From Thermoleophilia bacterium (lineage in GTDB: Bacteria; Actinomycetota; Thermoleophilia; Gaiellales; Gaiellaceae): DNA of 64,000 nt. Within the stretch, counting starts at the first letter, position 1; every line of letters starts with the position of its first letter. The translations under genes were made by a program, and so were the position numbers. The DNA lies in assembly GCA_025936995.1 (NCBI GenBank), contig JAICSH010000001.1, positions 50,394-114,393 of the forward strand, written 5' to 3'. A model generated the notes under the pieces. It was not told the origin of the DNA. It searched no databases and saw nothing but the letters and a program-made list of their open reading frames with translations. Shown one piece after another: positions 35,711-42,827 of the stretch.

Positions 35711-36760
35711 GTGGCACGTTCGACCAACGTCGAGGAGGATTGGTTCGCCAGGCGGACCCTTCGTCGGGTGCGCTGGTGGGCCATTCCCATGACCGGAGTC
35801 GAAGCCTCGACCTCTTCCCCCGCCTTGCCGCGCTGGTTCGGACCTAGAGCCAGCCCAGGTGATCCGGCCGTCTCGGCCCTGATCGACCGCGTCGCGCGCG
35901 GGGCCGGATGGACAGACATCGGCGGTGGGTTCAACCTCAACCTGCGGATAGACGCTGAGCCGCCGGTTGTCCTCCGGGTTCACAGGCCCTGGGTCCGCCG
36001 CGGGCGGGTCGCGGGAGTGCGGCGCTTGCGGGAACGGCTCCAGCGAACGCAAGTCCGCGTCGCTCGGCCGATTCCGATTTCCGGCCGCGACGTCCTGAGG
36101 GTCGCTGATCGTTGGGTTGAGCTTGAGGAGTTCATCGATCACGTGCAGCCACGGGCGGACGCGGTCTCCTACGTCCGCTTGTTCGAGGAGCTCGGACGCG
36201 TTCACGCTGCGCTCAAAGCAGTCTGGGAGCCCGGTCCGCCCGAACCCCTCGACGACCACAGAACCTTCGGCCAACTGCGTTACTCGGTCGGCTTCACACG
36301 TCGCAGGCTCGGAACTCGCAGCGAGCCGGTCGTGCATCGGATGCGCCAGCTGACTGGCGAGCTCTCCAAGCTCCGGAAGGAGGTCGAACTGCCATGCGCT
36401 GCGATTCATGGGGACTACAAATTGGGCAACGCGGGAGCACTGTCAGACGGCTCGTGGGTCACCTTCGACCTGGATTTCGTAAGGGTGAGGGAGCGAATGT
36501 ACGACATCGCTGCCAGCCTGCACCACGTCGCACCGAGCGGCGAGTTGCTGGAGCCGCGGCGACTGCTCGAGGCCTACGAAAGCACGGCTCCGGAACCGTT
36601 GACTCGCGACGAGTACCGATGGCTCCCCGGGGCTCTAGCCCTTGTACCCCTGCACTGGGCTGCCACCGCAGGGCTCGTGGGCGACGGCATCCGCGAGGCC
36701 GAGCGCGCGATGACCGCCGCCGAGGCCTGGTGGTCGCGCCGGGCTAAGCTCTCGTCGTAG
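35711..36760 (+). CDS. APH-type phosphotransferase-family protein
   Basis: Up to 349 residues; an ATG at 35789 is an alternative start because the first 26 residues are not conserved-looking. The kinase-like core has the catalytic loop AAIHGDYKLGNAGALSDGSW and metal-binding VTFDLDFVRVRERMYDIAAS. The N-lobe is GWTDIGGGFNLNLRIDAEPP followed by VVLRVHRPWVRRGR. This is the aminoglycoside/homoserine/choline kinase superfamily. Its GC bias is a little lower than its neighbours', which may hint at later acquisition. Substrate unknown; drug resistance should not be assumed. Confidence 0.75.
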   Translation: MARSTNVEEDWFARRTLRRVRWWAIPMTGVEASTSSPALPRWFGPRASPGDPAVSALIDRVARGAGWTDIGGGFNLNLRIDAEPPVVLRVHRPWVRRGRVAGVRRLRERLQRTQVRVARPIPISGRDVLRVADRWVELEEFIDHVQPRADAVSYVRLFEELGRVHAALKAVWEPGPPEPLDDHRTFGQLRYSVGFTRRRLGTRSEPVVHRMRQLTGELSKLRKEVELPCAAIHGDYKLGNAGALSDGSWVTFDLDFVRVRERMYDIAASLHHVAPSGELLEPRRLLEAYESTAPEPLTRDEYRWLPGALALVPLHWAATAGLVGDGIREAERAMTAAEAWWSRRAKLSS

Positions 36761-36835
36761 TCCGGCGGCCGCGCTCGGCTCAGGGGTCATTCCGGAACAC
36801 CGGCCCAGGCAAGGGCCCGGCGTTAGTATCGCCCC

Positions 36836-37249
36836 ATGCCGGCGCCGAGCCGCGAACTGATTCGCGGGGTTCCGTTCTTCGCGGAAACCGACGAGACGTT
36901 TCTCGACCGGCTGGCCGAGGAGTTCAACCCGCGCACGTACGCGGCGGGCGAGCTGATGGCCGAGGAAGGCGAGCGCGGCCGTACATTCTTCGTGATCGAA
37001 AGCGGCGAGGCCGCGGTGCTCGTGGACGGCAACGAGGTGCGACGGCTGGGCCCGGGCGATTCGTTCGGCGAAATGGCCTTGATCGACAAGTCCGCCCGTA
37101 GCGCCACGGTCAGGGCCGAGACCGAGGTTCGCGGCTATCAGTTGCCCGTCTTCAGCTTCAGGCCGATCGTCGAGAGCCATCCGGAGATGACCTGGGCGCT
37201 GCTCGAGGCGTTGGCGCGGCGCGTTCGCGAGGCGGAGTCGCGTACCTAG
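36836..37249 (+). CDS. Cyclic-nucleotide-binding domain protein without DNA-binding domain
   Basis: 137 residues that comprise a single CRP/cNMP-binding fold: LIRGVPFFAETDETFLDRLA, EEGERGRTFFVIESGEAAVL, and the phosphate-binding cassette RLGPGDSFGEMALIDKSARS with Ala-Thr-Val after it. The Arg-Ser pattern of the cassette is present, so cAMP or cGMP binding is plausible. A helix-turn-helix is absent, so it must work through partners or as a sensor. Stand-alone modules of this kind are frequent in actinobacteria. Confidence 0.8.
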   Translation: MPAPSRELIRGVPFFAETDETFLDRLAEEFNPRTYAAGELMAEEGERGRTFFVIESGEAAVLVDGNEVRRLGPGDSFGEMALIDKSARSATVRAETEVRGYQLPVFSFRPIVESHPEMTWALLEALARRVREAESRT

Positions 37250-37264
37250 ACGCTCCATTGCCGG

Positions 37265-37352
37265 CGGCTGATTTCGCGGGGTCATTCCCGCTCTCCCAGG
37301 CGAACTGCGCGTCGAGATCGTCGTCCGTGAAGGTCCGAAGAGGTACTGCCAT
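37265..37352 (-). pseudogene. Remnant N-terminus of a GNAT-type acetyltransferase
   Basis: From the ATG at 37352 the frame reads MAVPLRTFTDDDLDAQFAWE, which looks like the first strand and helix of a GNAT acetyltransferase. Resemblance then stops and the frame becomes the antisense of the cNMP-binding gene. It lies 5 bases after the broken YCII/DGPF gene on the same strand. About 25 codons are too few for certainty. Confidence 0.3.
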
Positions 37353-37357
37353 ACGGC

Positions 37358-37751
37358 CTAACGGGCGGGTTCATGTTGATGCGCCGACGGCGCAGAGGGC
37401 AACACTTGCTCCAGTCCCGGCGGGTCGGGAAGGAGCTCGCGGACCTCTTGCGCGCAGCGGCAGGCCACCGCGATCTTGGCCGCCCATTCCAGCGCCTCCT
37501 CGCGTGCGGGCACATCGACCACCGAGAACCCGCCGATGACCTATTGGTCTCAGGGAACGGGCCGTCGGTGACCATTCCGTCGGTGCCGACGATGCTCGCC
37601 TTCTCGCCTTTCCGGCCGGCGCCGTAGACCACACGCCGGCATCCACGGCCTCCCGGACCACCGCCACCGATGCATCGGCCACGGCGGGCATGTCCTCCTC
37701 GGGGATGTGATCCATCGCTTGAGCGCCGAACGAGATCAGGTACCGCGTCAT
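37358..37751 (-). pseudogene. YCII/DGPF-domain protein gene with two frameshifts
   Basis: Starts well at ATG 37751 after GGGAGG: MTRYLISFGAQAMDHIPEED and on to EAVDAGVW. One base is then missing at about 37627-37630, after which a second frame gives VYGAGRKGEKASIVGTDGMV and TDGPFPET, the signature of the DGPF/YCII family. A second missing base near 37548 shifts to the third frame (IGGFSVVDVPAREEALEWAA, and later ELLPDPPGLEQVLP), which ends at a stop at 37358. All three frames together make a normal protein of about 130 residues. Family members are small YciI-like proteins, often paired with ECF sigma factors; no such factor is here. Confidence 0.75.
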
Positions 37752-37841
37752 CCCGTGCCTCCCTTTCCTTCCGGCGGCCTCTTCCGGCCGTCTCTCACGC
37801 TCTAGACGAACGGCTCCGTCCGGATTCGACAGGATTGCACC

Positions 37842-38240
37842 GTGCCGTTCGCGCTGAAGAACATCAAGAGGGACCTCGAGAACATCGGAGCGCAGTTCGA
37901 CGGGCCTCCCGACCTGGAGTTTCGCGCGGCGGGCACGGCGCTCGGGCTCGAGCGATCCGGTCTGAGCTACCAGTGCGTCCCGCCCGGCTGTCGCTTTCCG
38001 TACGGCCATACGCACAAGACGCAGGAGGAGGTCTACGTCGTCGTGCGCGGGAGCGGGCGGATGAAGCTCGACGACGAGATCGTCGAGCTCGCGGAATGGG
38101 ACGCAGTGCGCGTCCCGCCCGGGACGTGGCGGGGCTACGAGGCGGGACCGGACGGTCTCGAGATCCTCGTCATCGCGGCACCGAGCGTGGCCCAGCGCGA
38201 AGACGTCGAGGGCGAGCGCGACTGGTGGGCCGGGGAGTAG
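37842..38240 (+). CDS. Single-domain cupin protein
   Basis: 132 residues from GTG at 37842. Cupin box 1 is FPYGHTHKTQEEVYVVVRGS, holding His-x-His and Glu ligands, and box 2 is EWDAVRVPPGTWRGYEAG. Residue His at the second box is replaced by Trp-Arg. Before the barrel stands KNIKRDLENIGAQFDGPPDL. Such small cupins often bind a metal and small sugars or act in unknown isomerisations. Terminator hairpin follows at 38272. Substrate not identifiable. Confidence 0.75.
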   Translation: MPFALKNIKRDLENIGAQFDGPPDLEFRAAGTALGLERSGLSYQCVPPGCRFPYGHTHKTQEEVYVVVRGSGRMKLDDEIVELAEWDAVRVPPGTWRGYEAGPDGLEILVIAAPSVAQREDVEGERDWWAGE

Positions 38241-38271
38241 AGCTCGAACGGATCGGGCCGGACCACAGCGA

Positions 38272-38289
38272 AGGTGGCCTTCGCCACCT
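38272..38289 (+). terminator. Hairpin terminator after the cupin gene
   Basis: AGGTGGC and GCCACCT pair perfectly (7 bp) around a CTTC tetraloop, 31 bases after the cupin stop. No U-run. Confidence 0.55.
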
Positions 38290-38323
38290 CCGCCGTGTCT
38301 GAGTGCCCGCCCACAAGGAGCAT

Positions 38324-38360
38324 GGCTTTACGATATTTATCGTCTTCCGTTGTAAAAGCC
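38324..38360. repeat. AT-rich hairpin between convergent terminators
   Basis: GGCTTTAC and GTAAAAGCC form an imperfect 8-bp stem, and CGATA-TT-TATCG forms an inner perfect palindrome at 38331-38342. The segment is much richer in A and T than anything nearby and contains no convincing gene. It might be a small RNA, a protein-binding site or foreign sequence. Confidence 0.4.
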
Positions 38361-38388
38361 TGTCACTCGTTCGAGGGAGATCTTCAGC

Positions 38389-38416
38389 AGAGGGGCGCGG
38401 TTTCCCGCGCCCCTCT
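38389..38416 (-). terminator. Terminator hairpin after the type IV pilin gene
   Basis: AGAGGGGCGCGG and CCGCGCCCCTCT make a perfect 12-bp stem with a TTTC loop, 22 bases past the pilin stop on the minus strand. The same hairpin could also stop transcription arriving from the left. Confidence 0.7.
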
Positions 38417-38437
38417 TGCATCAGTTCTGTCAGATGC

Positions 38438-38869
38438 CTACGCGCAGTCCGCGAAGCCCGTCGCGTTGTCCTGGATGACGGTGCCGCCGGGGCCGTTGAC
38501 GACGGCGGAGTGGCCGCCGACGGTCGCCTCGATGCAGTAGCCGGCGCCGCTGTTCTCGGGCTTGACCACGCCGCCGTTGGCCGGGTCGAGGGCCGAGCTG
38601 AGGCCGTTGTCGTAGTTCGTCTTCAGCGAGGTGTAGTCCATCCCGGTGTACGTGTTGTTGTCCGAGTAGAACCCCTCGGCGGACGGGATCGCCTCGCGGA
38701 CGTCCGCCGCGGCGGCAGTCCGGTTCGCCTTGTCCCTGAAGCCGAGATACGACGGAACCGCGATCGCGAGCAGGATTCCGATGATGATCAGGACGACGAG
38801 AAGCTCGATGAGCGTGAAGCCGCTCTCGCCCTTGAGCGCGTCGCGGCGCTCGTGAAGCTTGGCCAGCAT
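38438..38869 (-). CDS. Type IV pilin-like protein (major pilin PilA/PilE type)
   Basis: 143 residues with AAGGAG before the ATG at 38869. A short basic leader (MLAKLHERRDALKGESG) ends in Gly and is followed by FTLIELLVVLIIIGILLAIA, the prepilin peptidase site and N-methylated helix, including Glu5. The globular part ends with two cysteines (GYCIEATVGGHSAVV and ATGFADCA) that would form the C-terminal disulfide loop. Assembly genes (pilB, pilC, pilT, pilD) are not in the window. It could be a pilus or pseudopilus subunit. A strong terminator follows; no neighbours share the operon. Confidence 0.92.
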   Translation of the reverse strand: MLAKLHERRDALKGESGFTLIELLVVLIIIGILLAIAVPSYLGFRDKANRTAAAADVREAIPSAEGFYSDNNTYTGMDYTSLKTNYDNGLSSALDPANGGVVKPENSGAGYCIEATVGGHSAVVNGPGGTVIQDNATGFADCA

Positions 38870-39035
38870 GTAGTGCTCCTTCCTCGGATGTGAGCGTCGC
38901 CCGATATACATCGGACAACGAAATGACCACGGTCCGCTACATCGGGCGAAGGGGCCGGCCGGCTCTACCCCCGTGTGAGTGATTCGCGGGCGCCGGCGTC
39001 CCCCGGAGCGGGGCAGACGAGGTACGTTCAACGCC

Positions 39036-39500
39036 ATGCAGGCCACCGCCGAAGTCCTCGACGAACACGGCGAGCGCGCCGCCGTCTGCCTGCTCCAGCT
39101 CCGGTCGTTCGGGCGCGCGGCCTTCTCCGGCCGGGTCGCCACCGTGCGCTGCTTCGAGGACAACGTCCTCCTTCGCAGCTGCCTCGACGAACCCAGCGAG
39201 GGACGGGTTCTCGTCGTGGACGGCGGCGGCTCGCTTCGCTGTGCGCTCCTCGGCGACAACATCGCCGAGCTCGCGCTCGGCAACGGGTGGGCGGGAGTCG
39301 TCATCAACGGGTGCGTCCGCGACTCCGCGGCTCTCGACTCGCTGGACGTGGGGGTGAAGGCGCTCGGCACGAACCCGCGGCCGAGCCGCAAGGACGGCGC
39401 CGGCGGGGTGGGAGTAGCGCTCGAGTTCGGGGGCGTCGTCTTCGAGCCCGGGGCGATGCTCTACGCCGACGAGGACGGCGTCGTGCTGGTCGCCGGCTAG
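39036..39500 (+). CDS. rraA: RraA-family protein
   Basis: 154 residues from ATG at 39036. Motifs GRVATVRCFEDNVLLRSCLD, VLVVDGGGSLRCALLGDNIA, GWAGVVINGCVRDSAALDSL, VKALGTNPRPSRKDG, and the C-terminal PGAMLYADEDGVVLV follow the RraA pattern. Members either inhibit RNase E or are 4-hydroxy-4-methyl-2-oxoglutarate/oxaloacetate aldolases. The conserved Gly-Asp-Asn and Arg-Asp of the aldolase site are present, so enzyme activity is possible. The 3' end nearly meets the convergent cupin gene. Confidence 0.88.
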   Translation: MQATAEVLDEHGERAAVCLLQLRSFGRAAFSGRVATVRCFEDNVLLRSCLDEPSEGRVLVVDGGGSLRCALLGDNIAELALGNGWAGVVINGCVRDSAALDSLDVGVKALGTNPRPSRKDGAGGVGVALEFGGVVFEPGAMLYADEDGVVLVAG

Positions 39501-39504
39501 CGCT

Positions 39505-39972
39505 CTAGCGCTCGCCGTCCCAGTAGTCGAGGTGCTCGCTGCGGCGAAGCATGTAGTGGGCGTCGCCGGCCCAGACGCCGACCTTGTCGCTGTCGGGGTA
39601 CTCGGCAATCCCGAACTCGGCCTTCGTCGAGAGCAGCGCAACGCGCACAGGATCCTTCGAGGCGTTCCGGACGGAGTGCGCTCCGCTTGGGCCGGCCGGG
39701 AAGCACGTGACGTCACCGGCTGAGAGAACCGTCTCTCCCTCCGGCGTGCGCACGGTCGGAGAGCCCGCGACGACGATCAGCCACTCCTCGTCGGTCCACT
39801 CGAAGTGGTAGGGACAGATCGCCTCGCCGGGAGGCAGGTCGTAGATGCTCATGCCGAGCAGGGAAGCACCGAGCTTCGGGCCGAGCCGGACTGCGTGGGC
39901 GAGATAGCCGGGCGGCTCCGTGCCGTCCGGGCCGGTGTCGGTCGCGCCCTCGAAGATGTTGAAGGTCTCCAT
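39505..39972 (-). CDS. Cupin-domain protein
   Basis: 155 residues. LGMSIYDLPPGEAICPYHFE, then WTDEEWLIVVAGSPTVRTPE form the first cupin box with His and Glu ligands; GDVTCFPAGPSGAHSVRNAS forms the second. The C-terminus (YPDSDKVGVWAGDAHYMLRR) is characteristic of a cupin subgroup with a tail of about 40 residues. The cupin encoded at 54527-55090 is of the same kind (GTATLIVEGEERELRRWDFV, PPYTEHTI) and may be a paralogue. Substrate unknown. Confidence 0.78.
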   Translation of the reverse strand: METFNIFEGATDTGPDGTEPPGYLAHAVRLGPKLGASLLGMSIYDLPPGEAICPYHFEWTDEEWLIVVAGSPTVRTPEGETVLSAGDVTCFPAGPSGAHSVRNASKDPVRVALLSTKAEFGIAEYPDSDKVGVWAGDAHYMLRRSEHLDYWDGER

Positions 39973-39991
39973 GGCCGGAGTATCCCCCGGG

Positions 39992-41032
39992 TCAGCCGCG
40001 CCTGCGGGCGCTGCGCCGTCGCCGTTCCGTGCGGCGGAGCGTGTCGAGCTCCTCGAGGGCTGCGCCCGCGCCGCGTGCGACCGACGTCAGCGGATCGTCG
40101 TCCTGGCCGACCGGAAGCCCGGTCTCGCTGCGGATGAGCTCGAGGAATCCCGGCAGCAGCGTGCCTCCGCCGACGAGCGTGACGCCGCGATCCGCGATGT
40201 CCGAGGCCAGCTGGGCCGGGGTCTGCTCGAGCAGCTCCTTGAGCCCCGAGACGATCCGGTTCAGCGGCCGTTCGAGCGCCCGGCGGACCTCGTCCTCGCC
40301 GAGGCTGATGCGGGCGAGCATGCCAGTCGACATGTAGCGGCCGGCGACCTCGGCCTCGGCCACCCGCGCGTGTCCCTCGAGCGCGCTGCCGACCTCGAGT
40401 TTCACGCGCTCGGCCTGCTCGTGGCCGACGAGCAGCCGGTGCTCCTCCTGGACGAAGCGAACGATGGCGTCGTCGAGGTCGTAGCCGCCGACCGGGAGGG
40501 AGGTCGACACGACGATCCCGCCGAGTGCGATCACGGCCATCTCGCTCGTGCCGCCGCCGACGTCGACGACGAGCGAGGCGACCGCATCCTCGACGGGGAG
40601 GCCGGCGCCGATCGCGCCCGCCATCGCCTCCTCGATCAGGTGCGCCTCGCGGGCGCCGGCCGCGAGCGCCGCCTCGACGACGGCGTCGCGCTCGACCTGC
40701 GTCAGGCCGCTCGGGACGCAGACGATCACCGCACGCCGGTGCCGGCTCCCGCCGACGCGGCGGATGAAATGCCCGAGCATCTGCTCGGTCGTCTCGAAGT
40801 CCGCGATCACGCCGTGGCGCAGCGGCCGCGTCGCGACGATCGTCGCCGGCGTGCGGCCGAGCATCCTGCGCGCCTTCTCGCCGACGGCGTAGACCTGTCC
40901 CGTCTCCTGGTCCATCGCCACGACCGACGGCTCGAAGAGGACGATGCCCTCGCCCCGGCGGAAGACGACCGTGTTCGCCGTCCCGAGATCGACGGCCAGA
41001 TCGGTCCCGGCTGCGAGCGACGGCAATCTCAT
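39992..41032 (-). CDS. mreB: Rod-shape actin homologue MreB
   Basis: 346 residues; the ATG at 41032 has GGAG 8 bases upstream, better placed than the ATG at 41038. Actin-fold motifs: phosphate 1 loop AVDLGTANTVVF, PLRHGVIADFETTEQML, VCVPSGLTQVERDAVVEAA, phosphate 2 loop VVDVGGGTSEMAVIALGG and the adenosine motif GGGTLLPGFLELI. MreB polymers guide lateral wall synthesis. mreC, mreD and rodA are not adjacent, unlike in many bacteria. The nearest wall gene is the D,D-carboxypeptidase at 41778. The ending (RRTERRRRSARRRG) is unusually basic. Confidence 0.92.
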   Translation of the reverse strand: MRLPSLAAGTDLAVDLGTANTVVFRRGEGIVLFEPSVVAMDQETGQVYAVGEKARRMLGRTPATIVATRPLRHGVIADFETTEQMLGHFIRRVGGSRHRRAVIVCVPSGLTQVERDAVVEAALAAGAREAHLIEEAMAGAIGAGLPVEDAVASLVVDVGGGTSEMAVIALGGIVVSTSLPVGGYDLDDAIVRFVQEEHRLLVGHEQAERVKLEVGSALEGHARVAEAEVAGRYMSTGMLARISLGEDEVRRALERPLNRIVSGLKELLEQTPAQLASDIADRGVTLVGGGTLLPGFLELIRSETGLPVGQDDDPLTSVARGAGAALEELDTLRRTERRRRSARRRG

Positions 41033-41098
41033 GCGCATTTCTCCACGTCGACCCCGCAACGCCGGTACGAGGCGCCGCGGCTCGACACGGTAGCCGCG

Positions 41099-41716
41099 TC
41101 AGACGAGGAGCCGGTTGTCCTCCAGCCAGGCGCGCTCCACCGGCAACCGCGCGAGCGCCCGGTTCCAGCCGTTGCGCCGGCAGCGCGCCTCCACGCGCTC
41201 GTACTCCTCGGCGAGGATCGCCGGCACGTCGAAGTCGCGGCCGTAGGCGTCGAGCGCGAGGCGCGTCCGCCGAACGAGCTCCCGCGGCTCCGCCTCCGCG
41301 AAGCCGTAGCTCACGAAGGCGCGTAACGCGTACGCGACGTCCTCGGAGGCGTCGCCGTGACGCACGTCGTCGAAGTCGATGAGGCCGACCGGCAGCCCGT
41401 CCCGCCAGACGATGTTCCACGGCCCGAAGTCGCCGTGGCAGACGAGATGGGTCTCGAACGCGTCGTCGTAGCGGCGCAGGAGGCGGAAGACCGCGGCGAG
41501 CTGGACGTCGGTGAAGTTGACCTTCAGTGAGGGATCGCCGACGAACGGGTGCAGCCGGCTGCGCTCCGTGAAGGTCTCGCCTTCGAGCCAGCTCAGGATG
41601 TCGCGGCCGTCGTCATCCACGCCGAGCCAGCGCGGCGCGGCGTCGAAGCCGACGTGCTCGAGGTGGACGAGGACGTCGCGGGCGAGTTGAGGATTTGGGC
41701 CCGGGGGGCGCCGCAC
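41099..41716 (-). CDS. APH-family phosphotransferase, start uncertain
   Basis: 205 residues from a GTG at 41716. The catalytic loop is HLVCHGDFGPWNIVWRDG and the metal site is VGLIDFDDVRHGDASEDVAY, both typical of aminoglycoside-phosphotransferase-fold proteins. In-frame sequence upstream of the GTG reads LAGGATREGVVRIGHTVRRP, the normal N-terminus of this subfamily, so the real start is earlier. However no ATG, GTG or TTG is found in frame until the sequence overlaps the carboxypeptidase gene. GGAGGAG lies at about 41777-41783. Either an unusual start or a small indel is involved. Substrate unknown. Confidence 0.7.
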   Translation of the reverse strand: MRRPPGPNPQLARDVLVHLEHVGFDAAPRWLGVDDDGRDILSWLEGETFTERSRLHPFVGDPSLKVNFTDVQLAAVFRLLRRYDDAFETHLVCHGDFGPWNIVWRDGLPVGLIDFDDVRHGDASEDVAYALRAFVSYGFAEAEPRELVRRTRLALDAYGRDFDVPAILAEEYERVEARCRRNGWNRALARLPVERAWLEDNRLLV

Positions 41717-41777
41717 GGTGTGGCCGATGCGGACGACGCCCTCGCGCGTCGCGCCGCCGGCGAGCCTGGACTCCTCC

Positions 41778-42776
41778 TCAGGCGTGGCTGAAGCCGAGGT
41801 TGAGGAGCCGCCGCGCGTCGGCGTAGATGTTCGGCGAGTCGAGGACGACTGCGATCAGCTTCCTGCCGTGCCGTGTCGCGGTCGCGACGAGGCACCAGCC
41901 GGACTCGTGCGTGTAGCCCGTCTTGACGCCGTTGGCGCCGCGATACGCGTGGAGGAGGTAGTTGTTGTTGAGGTAGATCTTCGAGTTCGTGGGCGCGGCC
42001 CAGCGCACCTCGATCCGCCTCGTGTCCACGAGTTGGCGGAAGCGCGGGTTCCGGAGGGCGTAGCGGGTGAGCGCGGCGAGATCCCAAGGCGTCGAGTAGT
42101 TCCCCTTGTCGATCACGCCGCTCGGCGTCGTGTAGTGCGTGTCGCGCAGCCCGAGCTGCCGGGCCTCGGCGTTCATCTGGTCGAGAAAGCCGTGGATCGA
42201 CCCCGCGGACGAGATGGCGAGCTGCGCGGCGTCGTCGTTCCCGGAGAAGAGAAGGAGCGAGTAGAAGAGCTTCCACGCCTTGACGCGCTCGCCGGTGCGC
42301 AGGCCCTCCTTCACGAGCGGCACCTTCGGCACCCGCTCGTCCACGGTGACGGTGCTCTGCCACGGCACCTCGCGGAGGGCCAGGGTCGCGGTCATGATCT
42401 TCGTCAGCGACGCGATCTTCCGCGGCTCGTGTGCACGCCGGGCCCAGAGGACGCGGCCGGTATGGGCGTCGACGAGGATCGCGGCGGGAGCGCGGACGAG
42501 CACGTGCACGCGGCCCTCGAGGAGGGGCGCGCCGACGCTCAGGAGGCGGGACGGCGGCTGCGCGGTGGCGGGCTGGGACGTCGTCGGCGTCACCCGCGCC
42601 GTCTGCGGCCGCGGCGGCGTCGCGGAGTGGTGCGCCGGCGATGCGGCGCGCCGTCCGAACCAGACGCCTGCGGCGCCGGCGAGGAGCACGACGAGCACGA
42701 ACAGGAGGACCCTCCCCGCGCGGTAACGGCGCCTCCGCCGCCGTGGTGCGACCGGCGTCAGAACGTCGAGCGACAC
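41778..42776 (-). CDS. dacA: D-alanyl-D-alanine carboxypeptidase (penicillin-binding, S11)
   Basis: 332 residues from GTG at 42776. A basic start (RRRRRRYRAGR) and one membrane helix (VLLFVLVVLLAGAAGVWFG) anchor it outside the membrane. The active-site motifs are SLTKIM (SxxK), SGNDDAAQ (SxN) and KTGYTHESGW (KTG). It trims the terminal D-Ala of peptidoglycan stem peptides. The linker between helix and catalytic domain is Pro/Thr-rich. The C-terminal PBP5 domain is missing, making it a short form. Adjacent to the phosphotransferase and mreB genes on the same strand. Confidence 0.9.
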   Translation of the reverse strand: MSLDVLTPVAPRRRRRRYRAGRVLLFVLVVLLAGAAGVWFGRRAASPAHHSATPPRPQTARVTPTTSQPATAQPPSRLLSVGAPLLEGRVHVLVRAPAAILVDAHTGRVLWARRAHEPRKIASLTKIMTATLALREVPWQSTVTVDERVPKVPLVKEGLRTGERVKAWKLFYSLLLFSGNDDAAQLAISSAGSIHGFLDQMNAEARQLGLRDTHYTTPSGVIDKGNYSTPWDLAALTRYALRNPRFRQLVDTRRIEVRWAAPTNSKIYLNNNYLLHAYRGANGVKTGYTHESGWCLVATATRHGRKLIAVVLDSPNIYADARRLLNLGFSHA

Positions 42777-42827
42777 GCTTCGATGCTAGCCAGGTGAGCG
42801 GCGGGCCTCCGGGATCTCACTCCTAGA

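Noticed and set aside
35711..36760. Aminoglycoside resistance gene
   Set aside because: The kinase motifs are general to the APH fold and do not indicate drug resistance; most environmental members act on other substrates.
38311..38540. AAGGAG followed by ATG and an open frame
   Set aside because: Spacing of one base is too short for a ribosome site, and the frame soon becomes the antisense of the pilin gene.
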